A stretch of DNA of 64,000 nt, taken from Arthrobacter sp. PAMC 25486. Its GTDB lineage: Bacteria > Actinomycetota > Actinomycetes > Actinomycetales > Micrococcaceae. The stretch is from positions 3,184,439 to 3,248,438 of the forward strand of contig NZ_CP007595.1 of the NCBI RefSeq assembly GCF_000785535.1. The letters are read 5' to 3'. The translations under genes were made by a program, and so were the position numbers. The notes below the pieces were generated by a model. It was not told the origin of the DNA. It was given only the letters and a program-made list of their open reading frames with translations, and did no database searches. Below, in pieces: positions 50,393 to 59,003 of this stretch. Position 1 is the first letter of the stretch. The number at the start of each line of letters is the position of its first letter.

Positions 50393-51799
50393 CTAATTGC
50401 TGGGGATACGGTCCTGACCGGTGAGGGCTGCAAGGGTGGTCGTGTCCACGTCCTGCGACGGGCCGTTGAGGTAGCGCTCCAGCGAATCGTCCATGGCGTT
50501 GAGCCAGCGGGTGTGGTGCCTGGTGGCCATGGTGCCGGTGACAACGGAGCGGTGGACCATGTCGCGGTAGCCGAGAATGTCGGTTTCCTTATGGCCCATC
50601 CAGTCCTTGAACAGCTGCGAAACAGCGTCCAGGTCGAAGGGCGGGTAGTCGGTGGCGGCGATGAGTTCGCGCAGGTAGTCCGACTGGAAATCAGCCTCGG
50701 AGTTGTGGTCCGGCAGCGCGGCCTGGCGTTCGAGCCAGAGCTGGATGTCGGCGTCGCGCTCGGCCAGTGTGGGAAGCTCGATCGCCCCGGTCATGACATC
50801 GCGAACGTACCAGGCCTGCGCGTCAAACATGTTGAATGTGTAGTACTGGTCCTGCGCGCCAAGGTAGAACAGGTTGGTGTTCTGCTGCCACACGACGCCC
50901 TTGTACAGGTTCGCCGGGTAGAGCACGTTGCGTGACTTCAGGGACATGTCACTGGGCAGGAACGGGTACTTGTGCTGGTATCCGGTGCAGAGCACGACGG
51001 CGTCAAACTCACCCTGGGTGCCATCGGCGAAGTGCGCCGTGCTGCCCTCAAAGTGGGTGACAAGCGGGCGCTCAACAGTGTTCTCCGGCCAGTCAAAGCC
51101 CATGGGGCCCGAGCGGTAGCTGAAGGTGATGGAGCGTGCACCCATCTTGTGGGCCTGCATGCCGATGTCTTCGGCGGAGTAGCTGCTGCCGATCATGAGT
51201 AGGTTCTTGCCGCCAAAGCGCTCCGCGCCGCGGAAGTCGTGGGCGTGCAGGACCTCGCCCGGGAAGCTGTTGATGCCCTTGAATTCAGGGACCGCGGGGG
51301 TGGAGAAGTGTCCCGTGGAGACGACGAGCTTGTCGAAGACGTGGTCGGTTGTGATGCCGGTTGCCAGGTCCTCGACGGTCAGGGTGAATTCCTGGGTCTC
51401 GTCGTTGTAAGTGGTGTGGCGTGCCACGGTGTTGAACTGGACGTACTTGCGGACGTCGGACTTCTCGGCACGGCCCTTGATGTAGTCAAAGAGGACTTCG
51501 CGGGGCGGGAATGAGGAGATGGCGCGGCCGAAATGCTCGTCGAAGGAGTAGTCGGTGAATTCCAGGCATTCCTTGGGGCCGTTGGACCACAGGTGGCGGT
51601 ACATGCTGGAGTGCACCGGCTCGCCGTGCTCATCCAGGCCCGTGCGCCAGCTGCTGTTCCACTGGCCGCCCCAGTCGCCCTGCTTCTCAAAGCACATGAT
51701 TTCGGGGATGTCCGCGCCGTTCTGGCGTGCTGATTCAAAGGCACGCAACTGTGCCATGCCGCTGGGTCCGGCGCCAATGATTCCGACTCGCAATGTCAT
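50393..51799 (-). CDS. tmm: Flavin-containing monooxygenase, probable trimethylamine monooxygenase
   Basis: A 468-residue FMO. The FAD motif GIIGAGPSGMAQLRAFESA begins at residue 6, the FMO signature is FPGEVLHAHDF (about residues 186-196), and the NADPH motif is MIGSSYSAEDIG (about 209-220). Long stretches (MCFEKQGDWGGQWN, WSNGPKECLEFTDYSF, YTFNMFDAQAWYVRDV) closely resemble bacterial Tmm, which oxidises trimethylamine to its N-oxide with NADPH and O2. No choline or TMA transporter, Tdm or GMA genes are adjacent. Oxidation of other amines or of indole is also known in this group, so specificity is inferred. Confidence 0.88.
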   Translation of the reverse strand: MTLRVGIIGAGPSGMAQLRAFESARQNGADIPEIMCFEKQGDWGGQWNSSWRTGLDEHGEPVHSSMYRHLWSNGPKECLEFTDYSFDEHFGRAISSFPPREVLFDYIKGRAEKSDVRKYVQFNTVARHTTYNDETQEFTLTVEDLATGITTDHVFDKLVVSTGHFSTPAVPEFKGINSFPGEVLHAHDFRGAERFGGKNLLMIGSSYSAEDIGMQAHKMGARSITFSYRSGPMGFDWPENTVERPLVTHFEGSTAHFADGTQGEFDAVVLCTGYQHKYPFLPSDMSLKSRNVLYPANLYKGVVWQQNTNLFYLGAQDQYYTFNMFDAQAWYVRDVMTGAIELPTLAERDADIQLWLERQAALPDHNSEADFQSDYLRELIAATDYPPFDLDAVSQLFKDWMGHKETDILGYRDMVHRSVVTGTMATRHHTRWLNAMDDSLERYLNGPSQDVDTTTLAALTGQDRIPSN

Positions 51800-52184
51800 G
51801 CTGCTCTCCTCATCACTTGGATCTTCTATGTCTCGTTCAAACGACGCTTTGAATCCGCGCCCGCCGGCGATGGTGCGGAGGCGGACTGTTCGTCAGCGCC
51901 TCCTGGGCGGGGCAATAATGCGCAAAGTGCGCGGCGGCAGATGTGACTGCGGCAAAAACGGGTGGCTGGCCTCCCGCGGTCCTGCGGAACTCACACGCCG
52001 TTGGCGGGGTCCGGAACCAGGTGTGGTGCAAGGCTGCACCAGGATTCACAAGCGGTTTGCCGCAGATCCAAAAGAAGCAGCAAACCTGTTACCCATTGCA
52101 ACATTTTAGAGAACATAAGTCAAAATTCGTGAATTGATTAGTACAGCTAATGTTTCGCGCGTTTGTGGCAACTTTTAACTCAAA
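51800..52184. other. Gene-free stretch between tmm-like and ABC-F genes
   Basis: About 385 bases without a credible gene. It contains the upstream region of the monooxygenase gene (minus strand). The part near 52090-52160 is AT-rich and may hold its promoter; TTGACT on the minus strand (about 52122) is a candidate -35. I see no recognisable riboswitch. Confidence 0.4.
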
Positions 52185-52218
52185 AAGGCCTGCGCAATCC
52201 CTTGATTGCGCAGGCCTT
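52182..52218 (-). terminator. Rho-independent terminator of the ABC-F gene
   Basis: A perfect 15-bp inverted repeat (52185-52199 with 52204-52218, arm AAGGCCTGCGCAATC) with a 4-base loop. On the minus strand the stem is followed by a run of five T. It lies 20 bases beyond the ABC-F stop codon. Confidence 0.9.
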
Positions 52219-52238
52219 GGCATGGTTTGTGCGGTTTG

Positions 52239-53876
52239 TTACAGTTCGCTTAGTTGGCCGTTTTCCACGGCCCAGCGAGTGTCCAGACGCACATTTTCCA
52301 GCAGTCTGCGGTCGTGGGTGACCAGCAGCAGCGTGCCCTCGTAGCTTTCAAGGGCTTCCTCAAGCTGCTCAATGGCCGGCAGATCAAGGTGGTTGGTGGG
52401 CTCATCGAGCACGAGCACGTTGACGCCACGTGCCTGCAGCAGGGCGAGGGATGCGCGGGTGCGTTCGCCGGGGGAAAGCGCGCCCACGGGGCTCGTCACC
52501 TGGTCCGCCTTCAGACCAAACTTGGCCAGCAGGGTGCGGACCTCGCCTTGGTTGAGCTCCGGAACCAGGCCCTCAAAGGCGTCGCCCAGCGGTGTGCCCT
52601 CCGGGAACTGGCTGCGCGCCTGGTCAATCTCGCCGACGGCGACGTTCGCGCCCAAGGAGGCAACGCCGTCGTCCGGGTCGGTGCGGCCCAGCAGCAGTTT
52701 CAACAGCGTGGATTTTCCGGCGCCGTTGGGACCCGTGATGCCGATGCGCTCCCCGGCGTTGACCTGCGCGGACACCGGGCCGAGCGTGAAATCGCCCTGC
52801 CGCACCACGGCAGCGTTCAGAGTCGACACCACGGTGCTGGAGCGCGGTGCGGGACCGATGCTGAACTGCAGCGCCCACTCCTTGCGCGGCTCCTCAACCT
52901 CGTCCAGGCGGGCAATCCGGGACTCCATCTGGCGCACCTTCTGGGCCTGTTTCTCGGAGGATTCGGAGCTGGCCTTGCGGCGGATCTTGTCGTTGTCCGG
53001 GGCCTTCTTCATAGCGTTGCGCACGCCCTGCGAACTCCATTCGCGCTGGACGCGGGCGCGCCCCACCAGGTCTGCCTTCTTGTCGGCGAACTCGTCGTAG
53101 GCCTCGCGGGCATGGCGCTTGGCGATGGCCCGCTCCTCGAGGAAGGAGTCGTAGCCGCCGTCGTACACGGCCACCTTGTTCTGCGCCAGGTCCAGCTCCA
53201 CCACGGAGGTGATGGTGCGGGCCAGGAACTCGCGGTCATGCGAGACCAGGACGACGCCGCCGCGCAACCCCTTCACGAATTCCTCGAGCCGGGCCAGTCC
53301 GGCCAGGTCAAGATCGTTGGTGGGTTCGTCCAGCAGCACGACGTCGAACCGGCTCAGCAGGAGCGCGGCCAACGCCACCCGGGCGGCCTGCCCTCCGGAC
53401 AGTCCGGTCATGGGTGCCTCGGGGCTCAGGTCCAGGCCCAGCTCGGCGAGCGTTGCTGGGATGCGTTCGTCGAGGTCGGCGGCACCACAGGCCAGCCAGT
53501 GGTCAAGGGCTGCGGCGTAGCGGTCGTCGTCGGCGGAGTTGCCGGAGCCCAGCGCTTCGGCCGAGCTTTCCATGTCTTCGGTGGCCTGCGTGCAGCCGGT
53601 GCGCCGGCCGATGTACGCGGCGATGGACTCGCCCTCGATCCGTTCATGCTCCTGCGGCAGCCAGCCGACGAAGGCATCCTGGGGTGCCGTGCTGACGCTG
53701 CCGCCCTGCGGCGTGGCCGCGCCGGCCAGGAGGGACAAAAGTGTTGATTTGCCGGCACCGTTGGCTCCGACCACGCCAATCACGTCGCCCGGTGCGACCG
53801 TGAAGGAAAGATTGGTGAACAGGGTGCGGTGTGCGTGGCCTCCGGAAAGGTCCTTTGCCACAAGGGTTGCGCTCAT
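52239..53876 (-). CDS. ABC-F family ATPase
   Basis: A 545-residue protein with two ATP-binding cassettes and no membrane segment. Walker A motifs are GANGAGKSTLLSLL (about residues 37-50) and GPNGAGKSTLLKLL (about 384-397). Signature motifs are LSGGQAARVALA (about 159-170) and LSPGERTRASLA, and Walker B parts are VVLLDEPTNDLDL and VLVLDEPTNHLDL. The linker is helical and charged. ABC-F proteins act on ribosomes; some protect against antibiotics, others help translation. This one cannot be assigned to a resistance class from sequence. Confidence 0.92.
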   Translation of the reverse strand: MSATLVAKDLSGGHAHRTLFTNLSFTVAPGDVIGVVGANGAGKSTLLSLLAGAATPQGGSVSTAPQDAFVGWLPQEHERIEGESIAAYIGRRTGCTQATEDMESSAEALGSGNSADDDRYAAALDHWLACGAADLDERIPATLAELGLDLSPEAPMTGLSGGQAARVALAALLLSRFDVVLLDEPTNDLDLAGLARLEEFVKGLRGGVVLVSHDREFLARTITSVVELDLAQNKVAVYDGGYDSFLEERAIAKRHAREAYDEFADKKADLVGRARVQREWSSQGVRNAMKKAPDNDKIRRKASSESSEKQAQKVRQMESRIARLDEVEEPRKEWALQFSIGPAPRSSTVVSTLNAAVVRQGDFTLGPVSAQVNAGERIGITGPNGAGKSTLLKLLLGRTDPDDGVASLGANVAVGEIDQARSQFPEGTPLGDAFEGLVPELNQGEVRTLLAKFGLKADQVTSPVGALSPGERTRASLALLQARGVNVLVLDEPTNHLDLPAIEQLEEALESYEGTLLLVTHDRRLLENVRLDTRWAVENGQLSEL

Positions 53877-54043
53877 GACTCCATCTTAAGTTGCTTCCGT
53901 GTGTGCGCCGGACGGCAGTGGCGTGGGTCTCGTCCCGCCCGGGGCCCCGTCCGGCTGGGAGGAGGGGGCCGTCGTCGTAGTGGAATGTTGCCGCATGTGA
54001 CGGAGACTTTGAGGCGGCGCGGCGATCCCGGCAGACTGGTGGA
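53877..54043. other. Upstream region of the ABC-F gene and 5' side of the riboswitch
   Basis: A GC-rich non-coding stretch between the divergent ABC-F gene and the riboswitch. No gene is seen. Both promoters should lie here, but I could not assign boxes with confidence. Confidence 0.4.
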
Positions 54044-54195
54044 CAGAATCAAGAGTCCCGACCACTGGCCCTGGCCGGTCGGGCGGCAACCCTCCACACC
54101 ATAGTGGGGTGCCCCAGGTGAGGATTCGACGCCGTCGGCACCTGCCGGGGCGTAAGTATGGCGGGGTGCACGGCGCCCGCCTTCTTTCGAAGGAG
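54044..54195 (+). ncRNA. SAM riboswitch (SAM-IV type, S-box clan) before the OsmC gene
   Basis: The conserved core is visible: a closing stem GAATC (54046-54050) with GATTC (54123-54127); AAGAGT; a stem CCCGACC (54057-54063) with GGTCGGG (54077-54083); the invariant CGGCAACCCTCC (54084-54095); a small hairpin CCAC/GTGG; then GGGTGCCCC and AGGTGAGG. This order and sequence match S-adenosylmethionine riboswitches of the SAM-I/SAM-IV clan, closest to actinobacterial SAM-IV. The downstream hairpin CCTTC/GAAGG (54180-54184 with 54189-54193) would cover the ribosome-binding site of the OsmC gene, suggesting control of translation. SAM binding normally turns such genes off. Confidence 0.87.
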
Positions 54196-54200
54196 ACAAC

Positions 54201-54740
54201 ATGACTGAAACCATTCTCATTGACGGCGCCTCTCAGCGCTCGGCCCGTTTGGGCGAAGCCGGTGCGGCGTGGACCAAGCGCATCGGCACCAGGGCCGAGA
54301 ATGCGAAGCTGACCTATACGGCCGCGGGGGTTGGTGTCGGTTCGGTGGCAACACGGATCAGCGCCGGCAAACACCAGTTCACGGTGGATGAGCCGGCCGC
54401 CCTGGCCGGGGATGACACCGCCGCCAGCCCCGTTGAATATGCGCTCGGGGCGCTCATCGCCTGCCAGGTGGTGGTGTACCGGCTGTACGCGGAGCAGCTT
54501 GGCATCCAGGTCGACGATATCCAGATCGACGCCGAAGGTGATCTGGACGTGCGCGGGCTGTTCGGCATCGACGAGGCCATCCGCCCCGGATTCAGCGACA
54601 TCCGGCTGGCCGTGCGCATCTCGGGGCCGGAAACGCAGGAACGCTACGAGGACTTGAGCCGCACGGTTGAGGCGCGTTGCCCGGTGCAGGACCTGTTCAG
54701 CAACGCCACGCCCGTCAGCACGGTGGTCACCAAGGCCTGA
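54201..54740 (+). CDS. OsmC-family protein under a SAM riboswitch
   Basis: A 179-residue OsmC/Ohr-fold protein. The central helix region PVEYALGALIACQVVVYRLYAEQLG (about residues 77-101) has the conserved cysteine (Cys88 or so), and the late SRTVEARCPVQDLFSNATPV (about 153-172) carries the second. Members reduce hydroperoxides with these cysteines; other members take part in sulfur metabolism. AAGGAGA precedes the ATG. Control by a SAM riboswitch, if right, ties this copy to sulfur or methionine status rather than to peroxide stress, which is inference. A perfect palindrome follows the gene. Confidence 0.87.
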   Translation: MTETILIDGASQRSARLGEAGAAWTKRIGTRAENAKLTYTAAGVGVGSVATRISAGKHQFTVDEPAALAGDDTAASPVEYALGALIACQVVVYRLYAEQLGIQVDDIQIDAEGDLDVRGLFGIDEAIRPGFSDIRLAVRISGPETQERYEDLSRTVEARCPVQDLFSNATPVSTVVTKA

Positions 54741-54781
54741 CGGCGGGGCGCCCCGGGATGCCCGGGGCGCCTGGGATGCGC

Positions 54782-54837
54782 CGACCCGTGAGTTGTGGCG
54801 GCTTTGAACCCTCAAAGCCGCCACAACTCACGGGTCG
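54782..54837. terminator. Perfect 26-bp palindrome between OsmC and redox genes
   Basis: 54782-54807 is the exact reverse complement of 54812-54837 (arm CGACCCGTGAGTTGTGGCGG and on to CTTTGA) with a 4-base loop. It lies between convergent genes and should terminate both. The GTGAG element is shared with the other palindromes. Confidence 0.87.
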
Positions 54838-54884
54838 ATTTTGTGTGGCCGCCACGTCTCACATCCCAGTTGCAGCGGCGCGAA

Positions 54885-55583
54885 TCACTGCGCCGGCGTG
54901 AGCTCCAGCTCTTCGCCGGCCGCGTGGACTCGCAGCTCAGCCTGCAAGCCGGGCTCATCATAGGAACCCGTGAAGATCGGCGTTCCCGGCTCAAACGCCG
55001 CGCCCTTGGCGAGAGATCCGGCGTCGACCGCGTCAAAGCCAAGGTGCTCCACGAAGCCGAGCACCAGGGCTCGGGTCTCGTCGTCGTCCGAGGTGACGGC
55101 CAGCGCGCGGCGATCAGCAGCACCGGCGGGCCGGGCATCCAGTTCCAGCTCGTGGTAGCCGATGTGGTTCAGCGACTTGGCCAGCCGAGCGCCGGGAACA
55201 TGCGAGTGCACCATTTCCGAGCTCGACGGCGCATCCTCCAGTTCGGGCATGTCGCCGTTGGTGTCGCGCCAGTAGTTCATGGTGTCCAGGACATGCTTGC
55301 CGGCCAGGCCCGCCGGATCCAGCGTGCGGAACTTGTGCAGCGGGACGGAAAGGACCACCAAATCCGCATCGGACATGGCGTCCTCGGCCGTGACCGCGAT
55401 GGCGCCAGGTGCCATGACGGAGATGATCAGCGAAATATCCTTGGGGTCACCGGAGGCGGCGACCAGCACCCGGTAGCCGGCCTGGAGCGCCTGGCGGGCC
55501 ACGCCGGTGCCGACCTTTCCGGCGCCGAGGATGCCGATGGTTGTGGTGGCGGGATCGTGCCGGCGGAATGTCTGGATGCTCAT
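54885..55583 (-). CDS. NADPH-dependent F420 reductase-like oxidoreductase
   Basis: A 232-residue Rossmann-fold protein of the F420H2:NADP oxidoreductase/ProC-like group. The dinucleotide motif TIGILGAGKVGTGVARQAL is at about residues 14-32, and AMSDADLVVLSVPLHKF and VLDTMNYWRDTNGD are typical of the family's second half. Its ATG overlaps the stop of the flavin-dependent oxidoreductase gene upstream, so the two form an operon and perhaps a redox pair. Whether it uses F420 or another partner cannot be told. Confidence 0.82.
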   Translation of the reverse strand: MSIQTFRRHDPATTTIGILGAGKVGTGVARQALQAGYRVLVAASGDPKDISLIISVMAPGAIAVTAEDAMSDADLVVLSVPLHKFRTLDPAGLAGKHVLDTMNYWRDTNGDMPELEDAPSSSEMVHSHVPGARLAKSLNHIGYHELELDARPAGAADRRALAVTSDDDETRALVLGFVEHLGFDAVDAGSLAKGAAFEPGTPIFTGSYDEPGLQAELRVHAAGEELELTPAQ

Positions 55584-56638
55584 GCTGTGGCCTTCTTTGA
55601 GGTGCGCAGTTCGGCGTCGACGAGGGGCTTGACTTCGGTGCCGAGGAGTTCAATGGATTTCAGGACGTGCTTTTGCGGCACCGAGGCCAGGTCCATCTGC
55701 AGGATGTGGCGGTCGTGGCCCATGTGCTCGTGGGTCAGCAGGATCTTCTCGGCCACCTGTTCCGGGGTGCCGGCGTAGATCCCCCCGTTGGGCGCGGTCT
55801 GCATGTTGTAGCTGATGCGGTTCGGCGCCGGGAAGCCGCGTTCGCGGGCAATTCCCTCCATGAGGTGGCGGTAGTACGGGTAAAAGGTGTCTGCCGCACC
55901 GCTCTTGGCAACAAGTCCGACGGCGCTGACCCCCACCTTGAGTGCCTCCACGTTGTGCCCGGCTTGTGCAGCCTCGGCCCGGTAGAGCTGGGCGTGGCGG
56001 GCGAAGCCGTGGACGGGGCCGCCCAAGAGTGCGTAGATGACGTTGGTGCCAAGGCGGGCGGCCCTGGCGGAGGATGCCGGAGTGCCGCCGGTGGCGATCC
56101 AGATGTCCAGGTTGTTGTCCACGGGGCGCGGATAGATGGTGGCTTCGTGAAGTGCCGGGCGGAACTTGCCGCTCCACGTGATGGATTCTTCCTTGCGTCC
56201 GGCCTCGTTCAGGGTCAGCAACAGGGCGATCTTTTCTTCGTAGAGCGCCTCGTAGTCGTTCAGCTCGGCGCCAAAAAGCGGGTAGGACTCAATGAAGGAG
56301 CCTCGTCCCGCGGTCAGTTCTGCGCGGCCGCCGGAGATCAGGTCAAGCGTTGCAAACTGCTGGTAGACGCGGACGGGGTCTTCCGTGCTGAGCACCGTGA
56401 CGGCGGATCCGACCTTGATGTTTCTGGTCTGGGCGGCCGCCGCGGCGAGGACGGGGACCGTGGCGGAGATGGCGAAGTCTGCGCGGTGGTGCTCACCGAT
56501 GCCGAAGTAGTCAAGGCCTACTTCGTCGGCCAGGCGGGCACGTTCCAGAAGGTCGGCCACGCGCTGTTCGCTGCTGACCGTGGCTCCCGTGACGGGATCC
56601 TGGTGAACGTCGCCAAAGCTGTAAACGCCTAGTTCCAC
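55580..56638 (-). CDS. LLM-class flavin-dependent oxidoreductase
   Basis: A 352-residue protein of the luciferase-like monooxygenase superfamily (TIM barrel). Characteristic segments are ELGVYSFGDVH at the start, EVGLDYFGIGEHHRADFAISATVPVLAAAAAQT (about residues 38-70), VYQQFATLDLISGGRAELTAGRGSF (about 91-115) and WIATGGTPASSARAARLG (about 182-199). Cofactor may be FMN or F420. The GTG at 56638 has AAGGAG at 6 bases and begins just before the first strand, so the longer ATG starts are rejected. It is divergent from a MarR gene with a palindrome between them. Confidence 0.88.
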   Translation of the reverse strand: MELGVYSFGDVHQDPVTGATVSSEQRVADLLERARLADEVGLDYFGIGEHHRADFAISATVPVLAAAAAQTRNIKVGSAVTVLSTEDPVRVYQQFATLDLISGGRAELTAGRGSFIESYPLFGAELNDYEALYEEKIALLLTLNEAGRKEESITWSGKFRPALHEATIYPRPVDNNLDIWIATGGTPASSARAARLGTNVIYALLGGPVHGFARHAQLYRAEAAQAGHNVEALKVGVSAVGLVAKSGAADTFYPYYRHLMEGIARERGFPAPNRISYNMQTAPNGGIYAGTPEQVAEKILLTHEHMGHDRHILQMDLASVPQKHVLKSIELLGTEVKPLVDAELRTSKKATA

Positions 56639-56736
56639 GAAGTGCTCCTTTTCTCTGTGGATTGCCATTGGGTGGCTGCCTGCCGACCGCCATTGTGGTG
56701 GCGGATCGGCGGTCATCATCCATTATGTGTTGCTTT

Positions 56737-56765
56737 ACAGATCATCTTACTCAAATATGATCTGT
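56737..56765. promoter_or_regulatory. Probable MarR operator between the LLM and MarR genes
   Basis: ACAGATCAT (56737-56745) and ATGATCTGT (56757-56765) form a perfect 9-bp inverted repeat with an 11-base spacer. TTTAC and GTAAA flank it as outer half-sites (near 56734 and 56767). It sits in the divergent promoter region, where a MarR dimer would repress both sides. Confidence 0.7.
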
Positions 56766-56798
56766 TGTAAAGCTCAATAATCCGTTATGATGGGTCTC

Positions 56799-57314
56799 AT
56801 GAGCAACAGCACAACCACCGCACAGCCGAACACCAGCCCCAAAGAGGACTTTGGGTGGACGCTGGGCGTGCTTGTGCGGAACTACCAGAACGCCTCAACT
56901 GCAGCCATGGGCGAATTTCCGCAGGGGTCCCGCGGCTACCAGGTCCTTGTTGCAGTTGTTAGCGGAGAACAGCCCAACCAGTTGGCGCTGGCCCAGCACT
57001 TGGGCATCGACCGGACCGTCATGACCTATCTGGTGGATGACTTCGTCAAGGCCGGGCTCGTGGAGCGCCAGCTCAATCCCGCCGACCGCCGCGCCCGCAT
57101 CGTTGTGGCAACGGAACTTGGGCTGGCAATGCTGGCGGATCTCCAACAGCGGGTTGCGACGGCCGAGAATGCGGTCCTGGGCGCGCTCGCAGACGAGGAG
57201 CGCGAGCTGTTCCGCACGCTGCTGCGCCGGGTTGCCTGCGACACCCCTCCGGTTTCGGAGCATGACCTGGGCGCCTGTGCCGCTGTTGAGGAAATGCTGG
57301 GCACCGGCAAGTAG
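56799..57314 (+). CDS. MarR-family transcriptional regulator
   Basis: A 171-residue winged-helix regulator. The DNA-binding part is NQLALAQHLGIDRTVMTYLVDDFVKAGLVERQLNPADRRARIV (about residues 64-106), with the DRR wing motif typical of MarR. It is divergent from the flavin-dependent oxidoreductase operon and probably represses it until a phenolic or oxidant-type ligand binds. ATGs at 56787 and 56790 are alternatives to 56799. Confidence 0.9.
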   Translation: MSNSTTTAQPNTSPKEDFGWTLGVLVRNYQNASTAAMGEFPQGSRGYQVLVAVVSGEQPNQLALAQHLGIDRTVMTYLVDDFVKAGLVERQLNPADRRARIVVATELGLAMLADLQQRVATAENAVLGALADEERELFRTLLRRVACDTPPVSEHDLGACAAVEEMLGTGK

Positions 57315-57501
57315 CCGTTGGCGTGCGACTGCATTAATTCCATGCCCGACGCCGGACACCCGCCTTTCGCCGTGAGCCCGCCTGGCGATGGTGATGAGCT
57401 CTGCAATTCCTGCAGGAGCGTTCGTGAAAACAGCCCCGTAGGTGATGGAGCGTTTGGACTGCGCGGTTGGACTACGCGTCGTGGCTGCTGCGGCGTTTGA
57501 A

Positions 57502-58767
57502 CTAGTTGCCGGGCCGCGTGGCTCTTCCAGCCGCTCCCTCCGCTTCCTCCGTGGCCTCTGCGGCTTCCGCAGCCACCGTGGCTTCCTCGGCCTCGAGCCG
57601 TGCCAGCCGTACCTGGTAATGCCGTTGCCGCCGGGCTTCGAGGCTCAGCTCGATCCAATAGGCGGCCTCACGGGCGCCGTCAAAGCTCGCAATGAGCGCA
57701 TGATTCGCACGGTTCCGCGGCCTCGCTGCCAACTTGTACTCAAGTGGTGTCATGTGTGCGGACTGCGGCTTGCGGAAAATCAGCAGCAGTGATGGTCCCA
57801 GCCAGATGAAGTAGCTCAGCAGCGACAGCAGCACCTGGTTGTTCTGCCACGCGGCGACCGCCAAGGGGCTGACCACCACCAGGGCCACCACCACCAAAAG
57901 CACCAGGGCATAGGCCAGCCCCACGCCGGGGTGCGGGTTGCTGCGGTAGAGGGAGACGGCCAGGGCCGTCAACGACGCAGTGACCACGGCCAGCAGGACC
58001 AGCCCGATCGCCGACAGCCCTATCCGCAAGGGCATGAAATCACTGTGCAGGATGAGGGAAACCAGTGTAATAACCAGCCCGCTGCCGGCCCACCACAGGA
58101 CGAGCTTCACCGTTTTTGACGGATCCACCCGGATGCGGTTGCGTGCGGAAACGCCCCACATCCGCTCCCACCGCTGCGTGTGCAGGCGCATGGAGGTGGT
58201 CAGGTGAAACTCATCAATCTCCCGCTGCACCGCGGTGTCGCGCTGGCGGACCACCGAGAAGATGACGAGCATCAGGGCCAGCATGCCCAGGAAGAACTTG
58301 GGGCCCGAATCGGGGTCCGAGGGAAGGAAGAACACATTGTGCAGGGCCATCCACATGGTGGCCGCGGCGGCGATGCCAACCAGCAGGGTCAGCAGTTCGA
58401 GTAGTTCATCCAATGCCATGACCTGGGATTCGTTGGCCATGCCCAGCGGGTTGCGGCCGCTAAACACCAGCGCAACGAGGGTCGTGGCAGTGGCTCCCAG
58501 GATCCAACCGAGGGCGTCAATGCTGAAACTGAAGGTTTCCGGACTCGTGAAGGGCGCCATCACCCGCTGCAGGAAACGGGTCCACACCACTTGGAGATCC
58601 CCAAAGTTGGCAATGACACCGGTGTCCAGCGGGTGGTGGATCTGCAGGATCATCAGGCACAGCAGCCAGCCAAGGAAGAGCAGAGTGAAGATTTGCCGGC
58701 GCTGGCTGCGCTTCTCACGGTGGAACTCGGAGATGGCAATGGTGTTGTGTTCATGATGTGCAACCAC
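57502..58767 (-). CDS. Conserved membrane protein of unknown function
   Basis: A protein of about 421 residues that I do not recognise. Hydrophobic segments lie near residues 25-45 (IFTLLFLGWLLCLMILQI), 85-102, 130-147, 158-172, 225-243, 252-275, 284-305 and 313-333. A hydrophilic stretch (REIDEFHLTTSMRLHTQRWERMWG) separates the first four from the rest. The last 60 residues are charged and alanine-rich (EAEEATVAAEAAEATEEAEG) and could form a coiled coil. The GTG at 58767 has GGGGG upstream; a TTG at 58779 is an alternative. It stands alone. Confidence 0.75.
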   Translation of the reverse strand: MVAHHEHNTIAISEFHREKRSQRRQIFTLLFLGWLLCLMILQIHHPLDTGVIANFGDLQVVWTRFLQRVMAPFTSPETFSFSIDALGWILGATATTLVALVFSGRNPLGMANESQVMALDELLELLTLLVGIAAAATMWMALHNVFFLPSDPDSGPKFFLGMLALMLVIFSVVRQRDTAVQREIDEFHLTTSMRLHTQRWERMWGVSARNRIRVDPSKTVKLVLWWAGSGLVITLVSLILHSDFMPLRIGLSAIGLVLLAVVTASLTALAVSLYRSNPHPGVGLAYALVLLVVVALVVVSPLAVAAWQNNQVLLSLLSYFIWLGPSLLLIFRKPQSAHMTPLEYKLAARPRNRANHALIASFDGAREAAYWIELSLEARRQRHYQVRLARLEAEEATVAAEAAEATEEAEGAAGRATRPGN

Positions 58768-59003
58768 CAAAACCCCCAAGTGTTAGGTACCTATATGGGC
58801 TGATCCTAGCCGAGCGGGCGCCGTTTGCGGCGGGAGCCAAGCCGGGAGCCGGTCATGCGTTGTCGCGTGGCGCACAGTGGACTACTGTAAACCTGTGAGT
58901 TAGATAACGCAGCCCCCGCCCGCGCTGATCGCTCCGCCTCGAAGGCGGACTGCCGGATCGCGCCAAAACCGCCTGCCAATCCACAAACCCCAAGAAGGCC
59001 GTA

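Noticed and set aside
51800..52184. Riboswitch upstream of the monooxygenase gene
   Set aside because: The long leader is GC-rich and partly foldable, but I could not match its segments to any riboswitch class I know, including guanidine, TPP, glycine and cobalamin.
52254..53747. A 497-codon plus-strand frame opposite the ABC-F gene
   Set aside because: The minus-strand protein has both complete ATP-binding cassettes; the plus-strand translation has no recognisable features.
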